Translations under genes and position numbers: made by a program
Notes under the pieces: model-generated
What the model was told of the DNA's origin: nothing
Database searches by the model: none
Seen by the model: the letters and a program-made list of their open reading frames with translations, nothing else
NCBI GenBank assembly: GCA_001465115.1
Contig: CP013614.1
Location: forward strand, 496,001-560,000
Origin: Enterococcus silesiacus
Lineage (GTDB): Bacteria > Bacillota > Bacilli > Lactobacillales > Enterococcaceae
DNA length: 64,000 nucleotides
Direction of reading: 5' to 3'
Shown here: positions 38,251 through 47,054 of the stretch, piece by piece
Position numbering within the stretch: position 1 is the stretch's first letter
Layout of the letters: every line of letters begins with the position of its first letter

Positions 38251-38694
38251 CTATTTTAGACGTTTATCATGCATCAATTGAATATGCACCCCAAAAGGAT
38301 CTTCTACAATCCCGTAAGCCTCGCTGAAAATATTTTGATTCAACGGTACAATGATCTTAACCCTGTCATCAGATGTTAGATTAGAATAAAAAGTTTGAAT
38401 CTCGGCTAAATCTGCACTTTGAATACATAGAGAAAAATTATTACCAACTTTAAATGCCTGAGTAGGATCCATTGAATCTTCGGCAATCATGATTTTAGTT
38501 TGGCCAACTTTCAATACCGAATGGGAAATGAACTGTTTATTTTTATCAGTTAATTGAAAACTCTTATCTCTTTTTGCCATATCCTCATACGTTACGACGA
38601 GTAATTCTTCAGCACCTAAATGCTTTTTATAAAAAGCTAAAGCCTCTCCAGCACGTCCATTCATAGATAAAAATACTGCAATTTCTAAGGTCAT
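38251..38694 (-). CDS. PhnB-like VOC family protein
   Basis: The 147-residue VOC-fold protein of the PhnB/3-demethylubiquinone-methyltransferase-like group has AVFLSMNGRAGEALAFYKKH at the N-terminus, KIMIAEDSMDP in the centre and GIVEDPFGVHIQL at the end. The activity is unknown. It is divergent from a WYL-domain regulator gene 84 bases away, so that regulator is a good candidate for controlling it. The ATG has an AAATGAGGAA SD on the minus strand. Confidence 0.85.
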   Translation of the reverse strand: MTLEIAVFLSMNGRAGEALAFYKKHLGAEELLVVTYEDMAKRDKSFQLTDKNKQFISHSVLKVGQTKIMIAEDSMDPTQAFKVGNNFSLCIQSADLAEIQTFYSNLTSDDRVKIIVPLNQNIFSEAYGIVEDPFGVHIQLMHDKRLK

Positions 38695-38726
38695 ATGAAT
38701 TCCTCATTTCTTTTATTTTCTTTCTA

Positions 38727-38748
38727 CCTTTAGTATACTGTATAAAGG
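38727..38748. promoter_or_regulatory. dyad in the divergent promoter region
   Basis: CCTTTA and TAAAGG arms flank GTATACTGTA in the gap between the PhnB-like gene and the WYL regulator gene. It contains TATACT and TATAAA, so a bound regulator would block promoters. Confidence 0.4.
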
Positions 38749-38778
38749 TGTCAAAACATGATACTTTTAGGAGGAGCT

Positions 38779-39720
38779 ATGAAAAAAGTAGAACGCATCA
38801 ATGATATGATTCTTTTTTTAGCCGGTAAAAATAGCTTTAATTTAAAAGAACTGATAGAACGATATAGCATTTCAAAAAGTACAGCGCTACGAGATATACA
38901 GTCGCTTGAAGCAATAGGACTACCGATTTACTCTGAACTTGGAAGACATGGTAAATATCAATTATTGGACACACGGATAGTCGCTCCGGGTTTATTTACA
39001 GAAGGTGAAATCTATGCTCTTTATTTTGCTTTGTTAACGTTAAAAGGTTATCAATCTACGCCTTTTAATATGGAAAGCAGCACCCTTGAATTAAAATATA
39101 GTCAGGTTCTGCCAGAAAAATTGCAAAAAGAGCTTTTATTAATGCATAAAATCATCACCCTTGAGCAAGTCAATCACAGCAATACTAGTCAGTATCTAAA
39201 AGAAATTGTTCAAGGAATACTTCGTGAAAAAGTCTTTAACGTTCGATATGCAAAAAAACAAGAAATAGTTTCGCTCAAGGCTCAATTTGTGCAACTTTCT
39301 TCTAAGTTTGGGCAATGGTATGCTAGAATTTGGAATCATGAAACACAACAAATTCGTGTCATTCGTTGCGATAAAATCGAGTTACTCGAAGAAGAAAAAT
39401 CCCAAGAATCATTGCCGCTTGAAACGTTGCTAAAAAAAGTTGAAACCTTTTATCAAAATGAGCAGCGAATATCATTTTCAATCAAAGTCGATGAAAAAGG
39501 CAAAGATATTTTCACTAAGGAAAACTACCCCTCAATGTCAATTCAAGCGTCAGAAGAAGATTATCTGATTAACGGTTATTATCAGATAACCGAAGAAGAA
39601 TTTATGACAGATTACTTGCTGCGATTTGGAACATCCATTAGACAAATAGAGCCGATTCAATTAAAAGAAAGGCTGTCAAAAAGAGCGTTGTTTCTTGCTG
39701 ATTATTGGCATCAGTTATAG
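38779..39720 (+). CDS. YafY-type HTH/WYL-domain transcriptional regulator
   Basis: The protein has an N-terminal winged helix-turn-helix of the HTH_11/DeoR-like class (LKELIERYSISKSTALRDIQ, about residues 20-50) and a WYL domain from about 140 to 230 (FNVRYAKKQEIVSLKAQFVQ, then QWYARIWN), with a C-terminal WCX-like extension. WYL domains sense small or nucleic-acid ligands. ATG 38779 has GGAGGAG upstream; the in-frame ATG 38758 lies before that SD. It is divergent from the PhnB-like gene. The length is 313 residues. Confidence 0.87.
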   Translation: MKKVERINDMILFLAGKNSFNLKELIERYSISKSTALRDIQSLEAIGLPIYSELGRHGKYQLLDTRIVAPGLFTEGEIYALYFALLTLKGYQSTPFNMESSTLELKYSQVLPEKLQKELLLMHKIITLEQVNHSNTSQYLKEIVQGILREKVFNVRYAKKQEIVSLKAQFVQLSSKFGQWYARIWNHETQQIRVIRCDKIELLEEEKSQESLPLETLLKKVETFYQNEQRISFSIKVDEKGKDIFTKENYPSMSIQASEEDYLINGYYQITEEEFMTDYLLRFGTSIRQIEPIQLKERLSKRALFLADYWHQL

Positions 39721-39837
39721 CGTTTTGTAAAAGTGACAAATAACATAAAAGATGTTAAAATGGAATTCACTTACAAAAAGTAAGTTTCTAGCTGATAATT
39801 TATGGTCTCAAACATAATGGGAAAGGGATGAGAAAAA

Positions 39838-40437
39838 ATGCATTACCTATTTGAAAAAGGTACGCCTAATGGGAAGAAATTATTATTGCTTCACGGTACC
39901 GGAGGCGACGAAACATCTTTGCTCGAGATTGCTCGTTTCTTAGATGAAGAGGCAACCCTACTTTCTTTTCGCGGAACAGTTCAAGAATCTGGGATGAATC
40001 GTTTTTTTAAGCGGGATGGGTTGAATCAATTTGATTTAGTTAGTTTAGAAGAAGAAAGTGACCGCTTGCTCCAATCGATTATAGCTGTTAGTGAAGAAAA
40101 GGGCATACCGATAGAAGAATGGGTGATTGTTGGCTATTCAAATGGGGCCAATATTGCGGCGCATATTTTATTAGAACGTCATTTGGCTATTAAACAAGCA
40201 ATTTTACTTCATCCAATGTCTTTGGGCGTGGATACCCAAGATTTTTTGCTTTCCGATAAGGAGCTCTGGTTGTCGGTGAGCGAAAATGATCCGATTGTTT
40301 CAGAAGAAGCTTCCAACCAGCTGATTCAACAATTAAAAAATCGCCAAGCGTCCGTGACCATTGCAACTACTAATTCGGGTCATCAAATAACCATGAACGA
40401 AATCAATCAGACCAAAAAATGGTTGAATGAACGCTAA
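39838..40437 (+). CDS. alpha/beta hydrolase, carboxylesterase type
   Basis: The 199-residue alpha/beta hydrolase of the phospholipase/carboxylesterase (MhqD/YtpA-like) type has LLLLHGTGGDETSL (oxyanion region), the nucleophile Ser in VGYSNGANIAAH near residue 102, Asp in SENDPIVSE and His in NSGHQITMNE. The substrate is unknown; relatives are quinone- or detergent-induced esterases. It is cytosolic, with no signal peptide. GAAAGGGATGAG precedes the ATG. It stands alone, not adjacent to MhqO-type dioxygenase genes, though a PhnB-like VOC gene is about 1 kb away. Confidence 0.87.
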   Translation: MHYLFEKGTPNGKKLLLLHGTGGDETSLLEIARFLDEEATLLSFRGTVQESGMNRFFKRDGLNQFDLVSLEEESDRLLQSIIAVSEEKGIPIEEWVIVGYSNGANIAAHILLERHLAIKQAILLHPMSLGVDTQDFLLSDKELWLSVSENDPIVSEEASNQLIQQLKNRQASVTIATTNSGHQITMNEINQTKKWLNER

Positions 40438-40470
40438 ATGGTGTGGCTATAAAAAAACAAAGCGAATCAT

Positions 40471-40499
40471 TTGTAGCAAGTCAAAAATGATGCTATGCT
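40471..40499 (+). promoter_or_regulatory. promoter of the csbD-like gene
   Basis: TTGTAG (40471-40476), 17-base spacer, TATGCT (40494-40499), 38 bases before the ATG. Confidence 0.55.
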
Positions 40500-40536
40500 A
40501 ATTATGTAATATAAATTAATTAGGAGGGATTTTCAC

Positions 40537-40791
40537 ATGGCAGATTTAAATGGACGCGTAAATGATGCAAAAGACAAAGTTGAAGGAACAGCTAAAGAAG
40601 TTCAAGGTAAAGTAACAGATGATAAAGGTAAAGAACTTGAAGGCAAAGCGCAATCAGCTTTTGGCGATGTAAAAGACAAGGCTCGTGATGCCGGTGACGA
40701 TATCAAAGATGGCGCTGAAAAACTAGGCGACAAAATCAAAGAAGGCTTTGAAGATATCAAAGAAAAATTCCATAAACATGATGATAAATAA
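40537..40791 (+). CDS. CsbD family stress protein
   Basis: The 84-residue, very hydrophilic protein is rich in Lys, Asp, Gly and Glu. It begins with the CsbD pattern ([20 protein letters not shown]) and continues as repeated amphipathic KDKxxDxGDDIKDG segments. CsbD proteins are abundant general-stress proteins of unknown mechanism, probably unfolded in solution. The ATG follows TAGGAGGG. It is a single gene with its own promoter and is followed by a cluster of hairpins. Confidence 0.85.
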   Translation: MADLNGRVNDAKDKVEGTAKEVQGKVTDDKGKELEGKAQSAFGDVKDKARDAGDDIKDGAEKLGDKIKEGFEDIKEKFHKHDDK

Positions 40792-40824
40792 TAAGAGAAA
40801 TTAGTAATAAAATGGAAAGAGTTT

Positions 40825-40907
40825 GGGACAGGTGTTGTCCCTGCTCCTACCGTTTATACGGATTCCATGTGATTGAGATATGACCCAAAGAGTTATGTCT
40901 CAATCAC
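40825..40907. repeat. composite hairpin element
   Basis: GGGAC/GTCCC (40825-40829 with 40837-40841) is followed by a 16-base arm pair 40869-40884 and 40892-40907 that pairs with two wobble positions. The layout looks like a mobile or dispersed intergenic repeat rather than a plain terminator. Confidence 0.45.
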
Positions 40908-40932
40908 TTTTTAAGTTATTAGTGTTTATTTT

Positions 40933-40980
40933 AAATTAATGAGGCAAAACTCAATTGAGTTTTGCCTCATTAATTTTTTT
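40933..40980. terminator. 44-bp perfect palindrome, probable bidirectional terminator
   Basis: Bases 40933-40976 are fully self-complementary about a centre at 40954/40955 and end in a T-run. The GAGGCA/TGCCTC part recalls the hairpin at 4597-4635. Confidence 0.7.
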
Positions 40981-41254
40981 CTATAATATCAAGAGTATTT
41001 TTATAGAAAGTTACCAGTAACTATTAGCCATATATCAAAGAAAAAAATGCACAGATATAGTATTTATAGTGGGTAAATCAAGGTTTTCATTTTAGAGAAT
41101 ACGATAAACTAATCTGATGATATTCTTTACTTGGAGGTGATTTTCTTTTTTTTAGATATTTTACGAAAAACAAGAGAAAATAAAATCTATAAATGCGATA
41201 TAATTACTATTGAAAAACTATAATAATAAAAATTTCAAAAAAGGAAGGGTAAAT

Positions 41255-43675
41255 ATGAAAAAGTGGACACACACACTATTAGTCTCAACGATGGTTTTAG
41301 GGGCACTACCATATAGCGCTATAAACTCATCTATTCAAGCGAATGCTGAGGATACAGCAGAGCAAGCAACTGCTGAAAAAGAAGAAGCTGCAACTGAACC
41401 GTCAGGAGCCGTAACTGAAAGTACAATTGAATCAGAAGCGATTTCACTGGATGAGACTGATAAGCTGGCAGTGAATACAGAAGAATCAGAAGAATCTGAT
41501 GTACAAAGTGAAACACAAGAAAGTGATCTGCAGGAAGTAAAAAATGTTCAACAACAAGAGCGATTGAAAGTTTCTCCTAGAAGAACAGATGATTTTAAAG
41601 TTAGTGTAGACGGTGTTGAACTACCGGTTCAAAAAAATTATTTCTATACAAACATCTCAAGTTTAGTATTTGAAAGGGCATTAGCTGATGAGTTTTCACA
41701 TGAATACCAATATTCATTAGCGTATAATGATGTTCCAATACATGGTTATATAAGTGGTCGCTCTGTGAATTTAGCTGACTACACCGAAGAGGGAATTTAT
41801 AAAGTGTCTATGAGAGGCCTAACAACTGGAGAAGACATAGATACAGGTTTCTTTTACAATAATATTCAAAGAACAGCTTCATTTGTAAACATTGACGGAG
41901 TAATCAATTCCCCTGGGAATGTTGTAGATAATCCGTCATCTATTACAGTTGGAAGAGATGCAAAAGATACTTATGGCGAAATTGAAGAATACAGTTGGGT
42001 GATTTCTGGTACAGATAAAGATGGCAACCCCATTGAAATCAAAGGGAAGGATAGACAACCGACTCAAGAAGAAATTAATAATTTACCCACTGGGGACTAC
42101 ATTATTACTAACACGGTAACTGAAAAGCTACCAGCAGGCTATGTTTCAACAAAACCTATCACTGACACCACTCAAGGGGCATTCAAAATAACAGCTGGAA
42201 AAGTTATTGTTGAGCACATCTTGTTAGATAAAGATGGAAATGAAGTCAAAATCCATAGTACAGATAACACTACTTACAATGGTAAAATCGGAACGGATTA
42301 TACAACAAGCCCTATCGACATTCCGGGATATGAGCTTGTGCAAGAAAAAATACCGAATAATAAAGATGGAAAATACACTGCTGCAGATCAGACAGTTAAA
42401 TACTATTATAAAAAAATAATTACGGATATCAATGTTGAATATGTAGATACAGATGGTAATCCATTGAAACCGAATGATAAGATTACTGGCGAATACGAAG
42501 ATCCATATAAAACAACACCGAAAGACATTCCAGGATATGACTTGGTAGCTACACCAGACAATGCGACTGGACTTCATACAGAAGCAGATCAAACAGTCAG
42601 CTACGTATACAAAAAGAAAGAAACAAAAGTAACAGTCAATTATGTTGATGAACAAGGGAACCCATTAGCTGACAATGATTTAATCAATGGATTATTTGAT
42701 GATCCATACAATACAACACCCAAGGAAATCCCAGGCTATACGGTCAAAACTGTGCCAGCTAATGCCTCAGGCAAACATACAGTGGAGCCAACAGAAGTGA
42801 CGTATGTCTATACAAAAATCAAAACAGACATCAACGTTGAATACGTTGATGAGAATGGGAATCCTATTTCGTCAAATGAACTAATTCCTGGAGAATATGG
42901 CGATGACTATAAGTCAACACCCAAGGAAATTCCAGGATATGAGTTAGTAACAGTTCCAGCTAATGCTGATGGTACACACACTGATAAAAACCAAACGGTG
43001 AAATATGTTTATAAAAAGAAAAAAACAAAAGTAACAGTCAATTATGTCGATGAAAAGGGTCAACCATTAGCCAATGATGATTTGATCAATGGATTGTTTG
43101 ATGATCCGTATGATACTAAACCAAAAGCGATTCCGGGTTATATTTTAACCGCTGTCCCAAGCAATGCTTCAGGCAAACAAGATGTTGATCCGACAGAAGT
43201 GACTTACGTTTACAAAAAAATCGAAGCACCGACAGTTAATGATTCATTAGAGGGGGCAAAAGAAGTTTCAGGAGCAGGTATGCCAAACTCTCAAGTAGTC
43301 GTTACATTTCCAAATGGCGCTCAAGTAACTGTAGATGTCGATAAAGATGGTAATTGGACAGCAGCAGTTCCAGAAGGTGTAGAATTGAAAAAAGGGGATA
43401 AAGTAACAGCGGTCACTTTAGATCCATTAACGGGTGTTACGTCAGATCCAGGTGATGGAAAAGTAATACCATTAACAACCAAAGTACCAGAAACAGGTTC
43501 TTTAACTAACACGAACAAACCTAATTACCCAGGTAGTAAGGCAACAACTACGCAAGCTAAACATAAACTCCCAAATACAGGAGAAAGCAGCCATGCTGAT
43601 GTAGTAAGTATTGGTTTGCTAAGTTTGATCGTCGCATTTTTTGGAAAATACCTACACAAACGTAAAGCAGAATAA
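41255..43675 (+). CDS. LPXTG-anchored MucBP-repeat surface protein
   Basis: The 806-residue cell-wall protein has a signal peptide ending near QANA (about residue 32), a Glu/Ser/Thr-rich stretch to about 105, a non-repetitive N-terminal domain (about 110-310), then five MucBP-like repeats starting near 315, 388, 457, 522 and 589. An Ig-like domain follows (about 660-740), then the sorting signal LPNTGE, a membrane helix and a KRKAE tail, so sortase A should attach it to peptidoglycan. A second LPXTG-like VPETGS precedes the sorting motif by about 30 residues. MucBP domains bind mucin in some lactobacilli. ATG 41255 follows GGAAGGG; upstream TTG 41210 overlaps the probable promoter. Confidence 0.9.
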   Translation: MKKWTHTLLVSTMVLGALPYSAINSSIQANAEDTAEQATAEKEEAATEPSGAVTESTIESEAISLDETDKLAVNTEESEESDVQSETQESDLQEVKNVQQQERLKVSPRRTDDFKVSVDGVELPVQKNYFYTNISSLVFERALADEFSHEYQYSLAYNDVPIHGYISGRSVNLADYTEEGIYKVSMRGLTTGEDIDTGFFYNNIQRTASFVNIDGVINSPGNVVDNPSSITVGRDAKDTYGEIEEYSWVISGTDKDGNPIEIKGKDRQPTQEEINNLPTGDYIITNTVTEKLPAGYVSTKPITDTTQGAFKITAGKVIVEHILLDKDGNEVKIHSTDNTTYNGKIGTDYTTSPIDIPGYELVQEKIPNNKDGKYTAADQTVKYYYKKIITDINVEYVDTDGNPLKPNDKITGEYEDPYKTTPKDIPGYDLVATPDNATGLHTEADQTVSYVYKKKETKVTVNYVDEQGNPLADNDLINGLFDDPYNTTPKEIPGYTVKTVPANASGKHTVEPTEVTYVYTKIKTDINVEYVDENGNPISSNELIPGEYGDDYKSTPKEIPGYELVTVPANADGTHTDKNQTVKYVYKKKKTKVTVNYVDEKGQPLANDDLINGLFDDPYDTKPKAIPGYILTAVPSNASGKQDVDPTEVTYVYKKIEAPTVNDSLEGAKEVSGAGMPNSQVVVTFPNGAQVTVDVDKDGNWTAAVPEGVELKKGDKVTAVTLDPLTGVTSDPGDGKVIPLTTKVPETGSLTNTNKPNYPGSKATTTQAKHKLPNTGESSHADVVSIGLLSLIVAFFGKYLHKRKAE
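42418..43227 (+). repeat. tandem MucBP-coding repeats in an A-B-A-B order
   Basis: Four units of about 200 bases start near 42418, 42624, 42821 and 43022. Units 1 and 3 (INVEYVD type) resemble each other more than their neighbours, as do units 2 and 4 (VTVNYVDE...LINGLFDDPY type), so the real repeat is a two-domain module of about 400 bases. Confidence 0.75.
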
Positions 43676-43699
43676 AATAGTGTTGTAGTCAAAACAAGC

Positions 43700-43745
43700 A
43701 AAAAGCCCCCAATTCCTAAAAAAATTAGCAGTTGGGGCTTTTTGA
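43700..43745. terminator. bidirectional terminator
   Basis: AAAAAGCCCC (43700-43709) pairs with GGGGCTTTTT (to 43743). It serves the surface-protein gene and the convergent pyruvate oxidase gene. Confidence 0.88.
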
Positions 43746-43750
43746 TTGGG

Positions 43751-45478
43751 TTATAATTTTAATAATTGATTCAATACAGGCATATCGTGAACTTCGTATT
43801 TTTCCTTAAAAGCGTTGATTTCTGACTCACTAAATTTGTCAGGATCTAACACTAATTCTTCAACAGGTAAAGGACGAGTATTTCTGATTTTGACATCGAT
43901 CACAACTGGACGGTTACTTTTTCTAGCGGCTTCAAAAGCTGGTTTCAATTGACTATACTCTGTAATGGTAAAGCTTTCAGCACCCATTGCTTCACCAATT
44001 TTTCCGAAATCAGCACCTTCTAAAAAGACGCCAAATTTCTTTTGTTCGCTATCTTCTTGCTCGGCTTCAATAAAACCAAAGGAATCGTTTGAAAAAACAA
44101 CATTGATAATTGGCAGTTTGTATTTTACTTGGGTGATGATATCCTGCATGACCATAGCAAAGGCGCCATCGCCGCTTAAAGTGAATACTTGACGGTCAGG
44201 ATAGCTAAGTTGAGCCGCAATCCCTCCAGGTACACCATTGCCCATTGTGGCAAACCAACCAGAAGTCGTGAATTTTTGTTTGCCATTCATATCTAAAAGT
44301 CGAATAGCATGAACTGTTGTATTACCAACATCTGTTACAAAAATTGCTTCCTTGTCAGCAATTCGGCGGATTTCTTTAAAAACAGGTTCGACACGAAGTG
44401 GTTTATCTTCCTTGTCATCAAAACTGCTTAGCCAAGCAACCCAATTTTCTTTGTTTTGTCGATTTGCTTTTAGCCAACGGTCATTTGGTCGTGACTCGCC
44501 CAATTCAACCATTCGTTTTAACGCTTCTTTGGCGTCGCCTAAAATCGCTACATCCGTTTTATGTCGTCGGCCTAACTTAGTTGAATCAATGTCGATTTGA
44601 ATAAATTTGGCATCAGGGTTAAAGAAATAAGCGGCAAATGGAAAATCACTGCCAGCAAACACAATCAAATCCGTTTCGGCTAACGCTTCATTAGCAGGTT
44701 TGGTTGCCACACGCGCAGCAAATCCAAGGAAGTTTTCATACGCATCAGGAACAATGCCTTTACCTAACACAGCTGAAATCACAGGCATTGAAAAGTGTTC
44801 GGAAAACGCTCTGATTTCAGGCCAAGCCCCACGAGTTCCTTGTCCAATATAAAGAATTGGCTTTTCGGCAGCTTCAATTAAAGGGATAGCCTTTTTTAAA
44901 TCATTATAATGTGGCATAACCAAGCCAGTCCGATGATTTTTGGCGGTTGAAACTTCTTGTAAGGGAATTTCTTTTGTTCCAAAATCAACTGGGATCGTGA
45001 CAACGGCAACACCTTTATTTTTGTACGCTGCTTTGATCGCTTCATCGACGACATGAGGCAGACTTTCTGGAGTCATAACCGTTCGATTATACACACTTAC
45101 ATCTGCAAACATCGGATTTTCGTTTAATTCTTGGAAGGAATTGTAGTTCATAGAATTTGTAGCAACTTGACCTAATAAAGCCAAAACAGGAACATGATCC
45201 ATTTGCGCATCATATAAACCATTGATCAAATGTGTCGCACCAGGACCTGCTGAACCAAAAGCCACACCGATTTTTCCAGTTAGCTTCGCATCAGCGGCCG
45301 CCGCTAGTGCGCCGACTTCTTCGTGACGGACTTGAATATAGTTGATCTTCTCTTTTTCTTGATATAAGGCATCCATAGTGGAGTTGAAGGAACCACCTGG
45401 GATTCCATAAATATGATCAATGTCCCAACTCTCTAAAACTTTGATCATCGCAACAGCTGCATTAATCGTTTCTGTCAT
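43751..45478 (-). CDS. spxB: pyruvate oxidase
   Basis: This ThDP- and FAD-dependent oxidase converts pyruvate, phosphate and oxygen to acetyl phosphate, CO2 and hydrogen peroxide. The ThDP Glu is in QVRHEEVGALAAAADAK, the FAD/central domain follows, and the ThDP-magnesium motif is SGDGAFAMVMQDI ending in NVVFSND. The length of 575 and the C-terminal NTRPLPVEELVLDP fit lactic-acid-bacterial Pox/SpxB. ATG at 45478 is chosen (AATGGAG eight bases upstream); GTG 45487 overlaps the SD. A consensus-like promoter lies directly upstream on this strand. It can make H2O2. Confidence 0.92.
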   Translation of the reverse strand: MTETINAAVAMIKVLESWDIDHIYGIPGGSFNSTMDALYQEKEKINYIQVRHEEVGALAAAADAKLTGKIGVAFGSAGPGATHLINGLYDAQMDHVPVLALLGQVATNSMNYNSFQELNENPMFADVSVYNRTVMTPESLPHVVDEAIKAAYKNKGVAVVTIPVDFGTKEIPLQEVSTAKNHRTGLVMPHYNDLKKAIPLIEAAEKPILYIGQGTRGAWPEIRAFSEHFSMPVISAVLGKGIVPDAYENFLGFAARVATKPANEALAETDLIVFAGSDFPFAAYFFNPDAKFIQIDIDSTKLGRRHKTDVAILGDAKEALKRMVELGESRPNDRWLKANRQNKENWVAWLSSFDDKEDKPLRVEPVFKEIRRIADKEAIFVTDVGNTTVHAIRLLDMNGKQKFTTSGWFATMGNGVPGGIAAQLSYPDRQVFTLSGDGAFAMVMQDIITQVKYKLPIINVVFSNDSFGFIEAEQEDSEQKKFGVFLEGADFGKIGEAMGAESFTITEYSQLKPAFEAARKSNRPVVIDVKIRNTRPLPVEELVLDPDKFSESEINAFKEKYEVHDMPVLNQLLKL

Positions 45479-45514
45479 TTTGCTCACTCCATTTCTCTAT
45501 TTACTTCTATCTAA

Positions 45515-45543
45515 AGTATACTCGTTCTCGTTTTTTGTACCAA
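45515..45543 (-). promoter_or_regulatory. promoter of pyruvate oxidase
   Basis: On the minus strand TTGGTA (45543-45538), a 17-base spacer and TATACT (45520-45515). A cre-like TGAAAGCATTTTT lies just upstream (plus 45545-45557), but it misses several consensus positions. Confidence 0.6.
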
Positions 45544-45627
45544 GTGAAAGCATTTTTTACTTTAAACGTGGTCATAAAATCATTGATATGATAAAGTTAA
45601 GCTAAGAAAAGAAATGGGAAAGATGGG

Positions 45628-46455
45628 GTGTTCATAATAATTGATTGGCTGTTATCTTTAGAGGCTTGGCAGCAAGCATTAGTTGGGACGGGTTTTACTT
45701 ATTTTATGACAGCTTTGGGAGCTGGGTTGGTTTTCTTTTTCAAGGAAATCAAAAAAGATATTTTGAATATGATGCTGGGCTTTGCAGCTGGTGTGATGAT
45801 TGCTGCAAGTTTTTGGTCTTTGCTAGATCCGGCAATCAAACAGGCCGAAGAAAATGGCAGTATTGCTTGGCTTGTGGTGAGCTTTGGTTTTGGATTTGGG
45901 GGGGTATTTTTATATGTTGCAGATAAAACGCTACCTCATATGCATTTTGGACCGAATCATGAGAAAGAAGGGTTGCCTAGTCATTTAAAACGTACGATTT
46001 TGTTGGTATTTTCTATTACCTTGCATAATATTCCAGAAGGGTTAGCAGTAGGTGTAGCATTTGGTGCGGCAAATTCAGCAGATGACCCCCAAAAAGCAGT
46101 ATTAGCTGCAATTTCGGTGGCATTGGGGATCGGTATCCAAAACTTTCCAGAAGGTGCAGCGGTTTCGATACCGCTAAGACAAGAAAACTTGAGCCGCAAG
46201 AAAGCCTTTCTTTATGGCCAAGCTTCAGGGATCGTTGAACCAATAGCAGGGATCATCGGTGCTGTTTTAGTGACGAAAGTAACGTTGTTGTTACCTTATG
46301 CATTAGCATTTGCAGCTGGTGCAATGATTTATGTAGTAGTGGAAGAGTTGATTCCAGAAGCGCAGCAAACGGTGACGAGTAAGCGTCATTTTGCAGTCTT
46401 TGGTGTGATGCTAGGCTTTATTATTATGATGATTTTAGATGTAGCTTTAGGATAA
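45628..46455 (+). CDS. ZIP family metal transporter
   Basis: The 275-residue protein has eight hydrophobic helices and the ZIP metal-path motifs: HNIPEGLAVGVAFG in helix 4 and NFPEGAAVSIPL in helix 5, with a short His-containing loop (HMHFGPNHEKE) between helices 3 and 4. ZIP proteins import zinc or other divalent metals across the membrane. The start is GTG 45628, with GGGAAAGATGGGG upstream. It is single and convergent with luxS. It could be ZupT-like, but the metal is not decided. Confidence 0.9.
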   Translation: MFIIIDWLLSLEAWQQALVGTGFTYFMTALGAGLVFFFKEIKKDILNMMLGFAAGVMIAASFWSLLDPAIKQAEENGSIAWLVVSFGFGFGGVFLYVADKTLPHMHFGPNHEKEGLPSHLKRTILLVFSITLHNIPEGLAVGVAFGAANSADDPQKAVLAAISVALGIGIQNFPEGAAVSIPLRQENLSRKKAFLYGQASGIVEPIAGIIGAVLVTKVTLLLPYALAFAAGAMIYVVVEELIPEAQQTVTSKRHFAVFGVMLGFIIMMILDVALG

Positions 46456-46457
46456 AT

Positions 46458-46500
46458 AAAAACGTCAAACCTGAATATCAGTGGTTTGACGTTTTTGTAT
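46458..46500. terminator. bidirectional terminator between the ZIP gene and luxS
   Basis: Fourteen-base perfect arms 46458-46471 and 46483-46496, with A and T runs. Confidence 0.88.
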
Positions 46501-46503
46501 TTT

Positions 46504-46962
46504 TTATAAAATGCGCTCAAAAGGATCTAAACTGATTCCTTTTTCTAAAACGATCTTTGCATATTCTTGTGCAGAAAATAAAGAATGGTCTTTGTAATTG
46601 CCGCACTCTTTAGCAGAAACTGCAGGAACAAAATCTGTTTCAACGATCAAGTTCAATACTTTGACCAAAGCATCACGAATTTCTTGTGGAGAATGTTGAT
46701 TCCACATGATCATGTAAAAACCAGTTCGACAACCCATTGGGGAAATATCGATGATTCCTTCTAAGTGATCGCGCAAATTGACTGCTAATAAATGTTCTAA
46801 TGTATGAACTGCAGCTGTTGGTAATTCGTCTTCATTTGGTTGTAAGAAACGTAGATCATATTTTTCAATCAATGCTTCCCCATTTGTTTCAGTACCCGCT
46901 AAACGAACATAAGGGGCTTTAACAGTATTATGATCTAATTCAAAACTTTCAACACGTGCCAT
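46504..46962 (-). CDS. luxS: S-ribosylhomocysteine lyase
   Basis: It converts S-ribosylhomocysteine to homocysteine and the AI-2 precursor DPD. The iron ligands are His-His in AVHTLEHLLAVN and Cys in AKECGNYKDHS; GCRTGFYMI is the other conserved block. ATG 46962 gives 152 residues; AAGGAG lies eight bases upstream, while GTG 46971 overlaps the SD. A promoter on the same strand lies at 47001-47028. The neighbouring genes are not from the methyl cycle. Confidence 0.95.
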   Translation of the reverse strand: MARVESFELDHNTVKAPYVRLAGTETNGEALIEKYDLRFLQPNEDELPTAAVHTLEHLLAVNLRDHLEGIIDISPMGCRTGFYMIMWNQHSPQEIRDALVKVLNLIVETDFVPAVSAKECGNYKDHSLFSAQEYAKIVLEKGISLDPFERIL

Positions 46963-47000
46963 ATTATTCACTCCTTCAAATTAAGTAAATGTCGCTTTTA

Positions 47001-47028
47001 ACTATAACAAAATAGCACAGAAAGTCAA
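47001..47028 (-). promoter_or_regulatory. promoter of luxS
   Basis: Minus strand TTGACT (47028-47023), 16-base spacer, TATAGT (47006-47001), in the short gap after the decarboxylase gene. Confidence 0.6.
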
Positions 47029-47054
47029 TAGATTCCGTCTTATCAACGGTTACT

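Larger units (their letters stand above)
40792..41254. other. hairpin-rich intergenic interval
   Basis: No gene is visible. It holds three consecutive hairpins (40825-40841, 40869-40907, 40933-40976) and, close to the surface-protein gene, TATAAT at 41219-41224 as a probable -10 box. Confidence 0.5.

Noticed and set aside
42224..42655. 143-codon minus-strand frame opposite the MucBP repeats
   Set aside because: Antisense of the repetitive surface-protein gene; no SD, and its Cys/Phe/Ile-rich composition is an artefact of the complementary codons.
45545..45557. cre-like TGAAAGCATTTTT upstream of pyruvate oxidase
   Set aside because: About three mismatches, including the central CG; kept only as a remark in the promoter entry.
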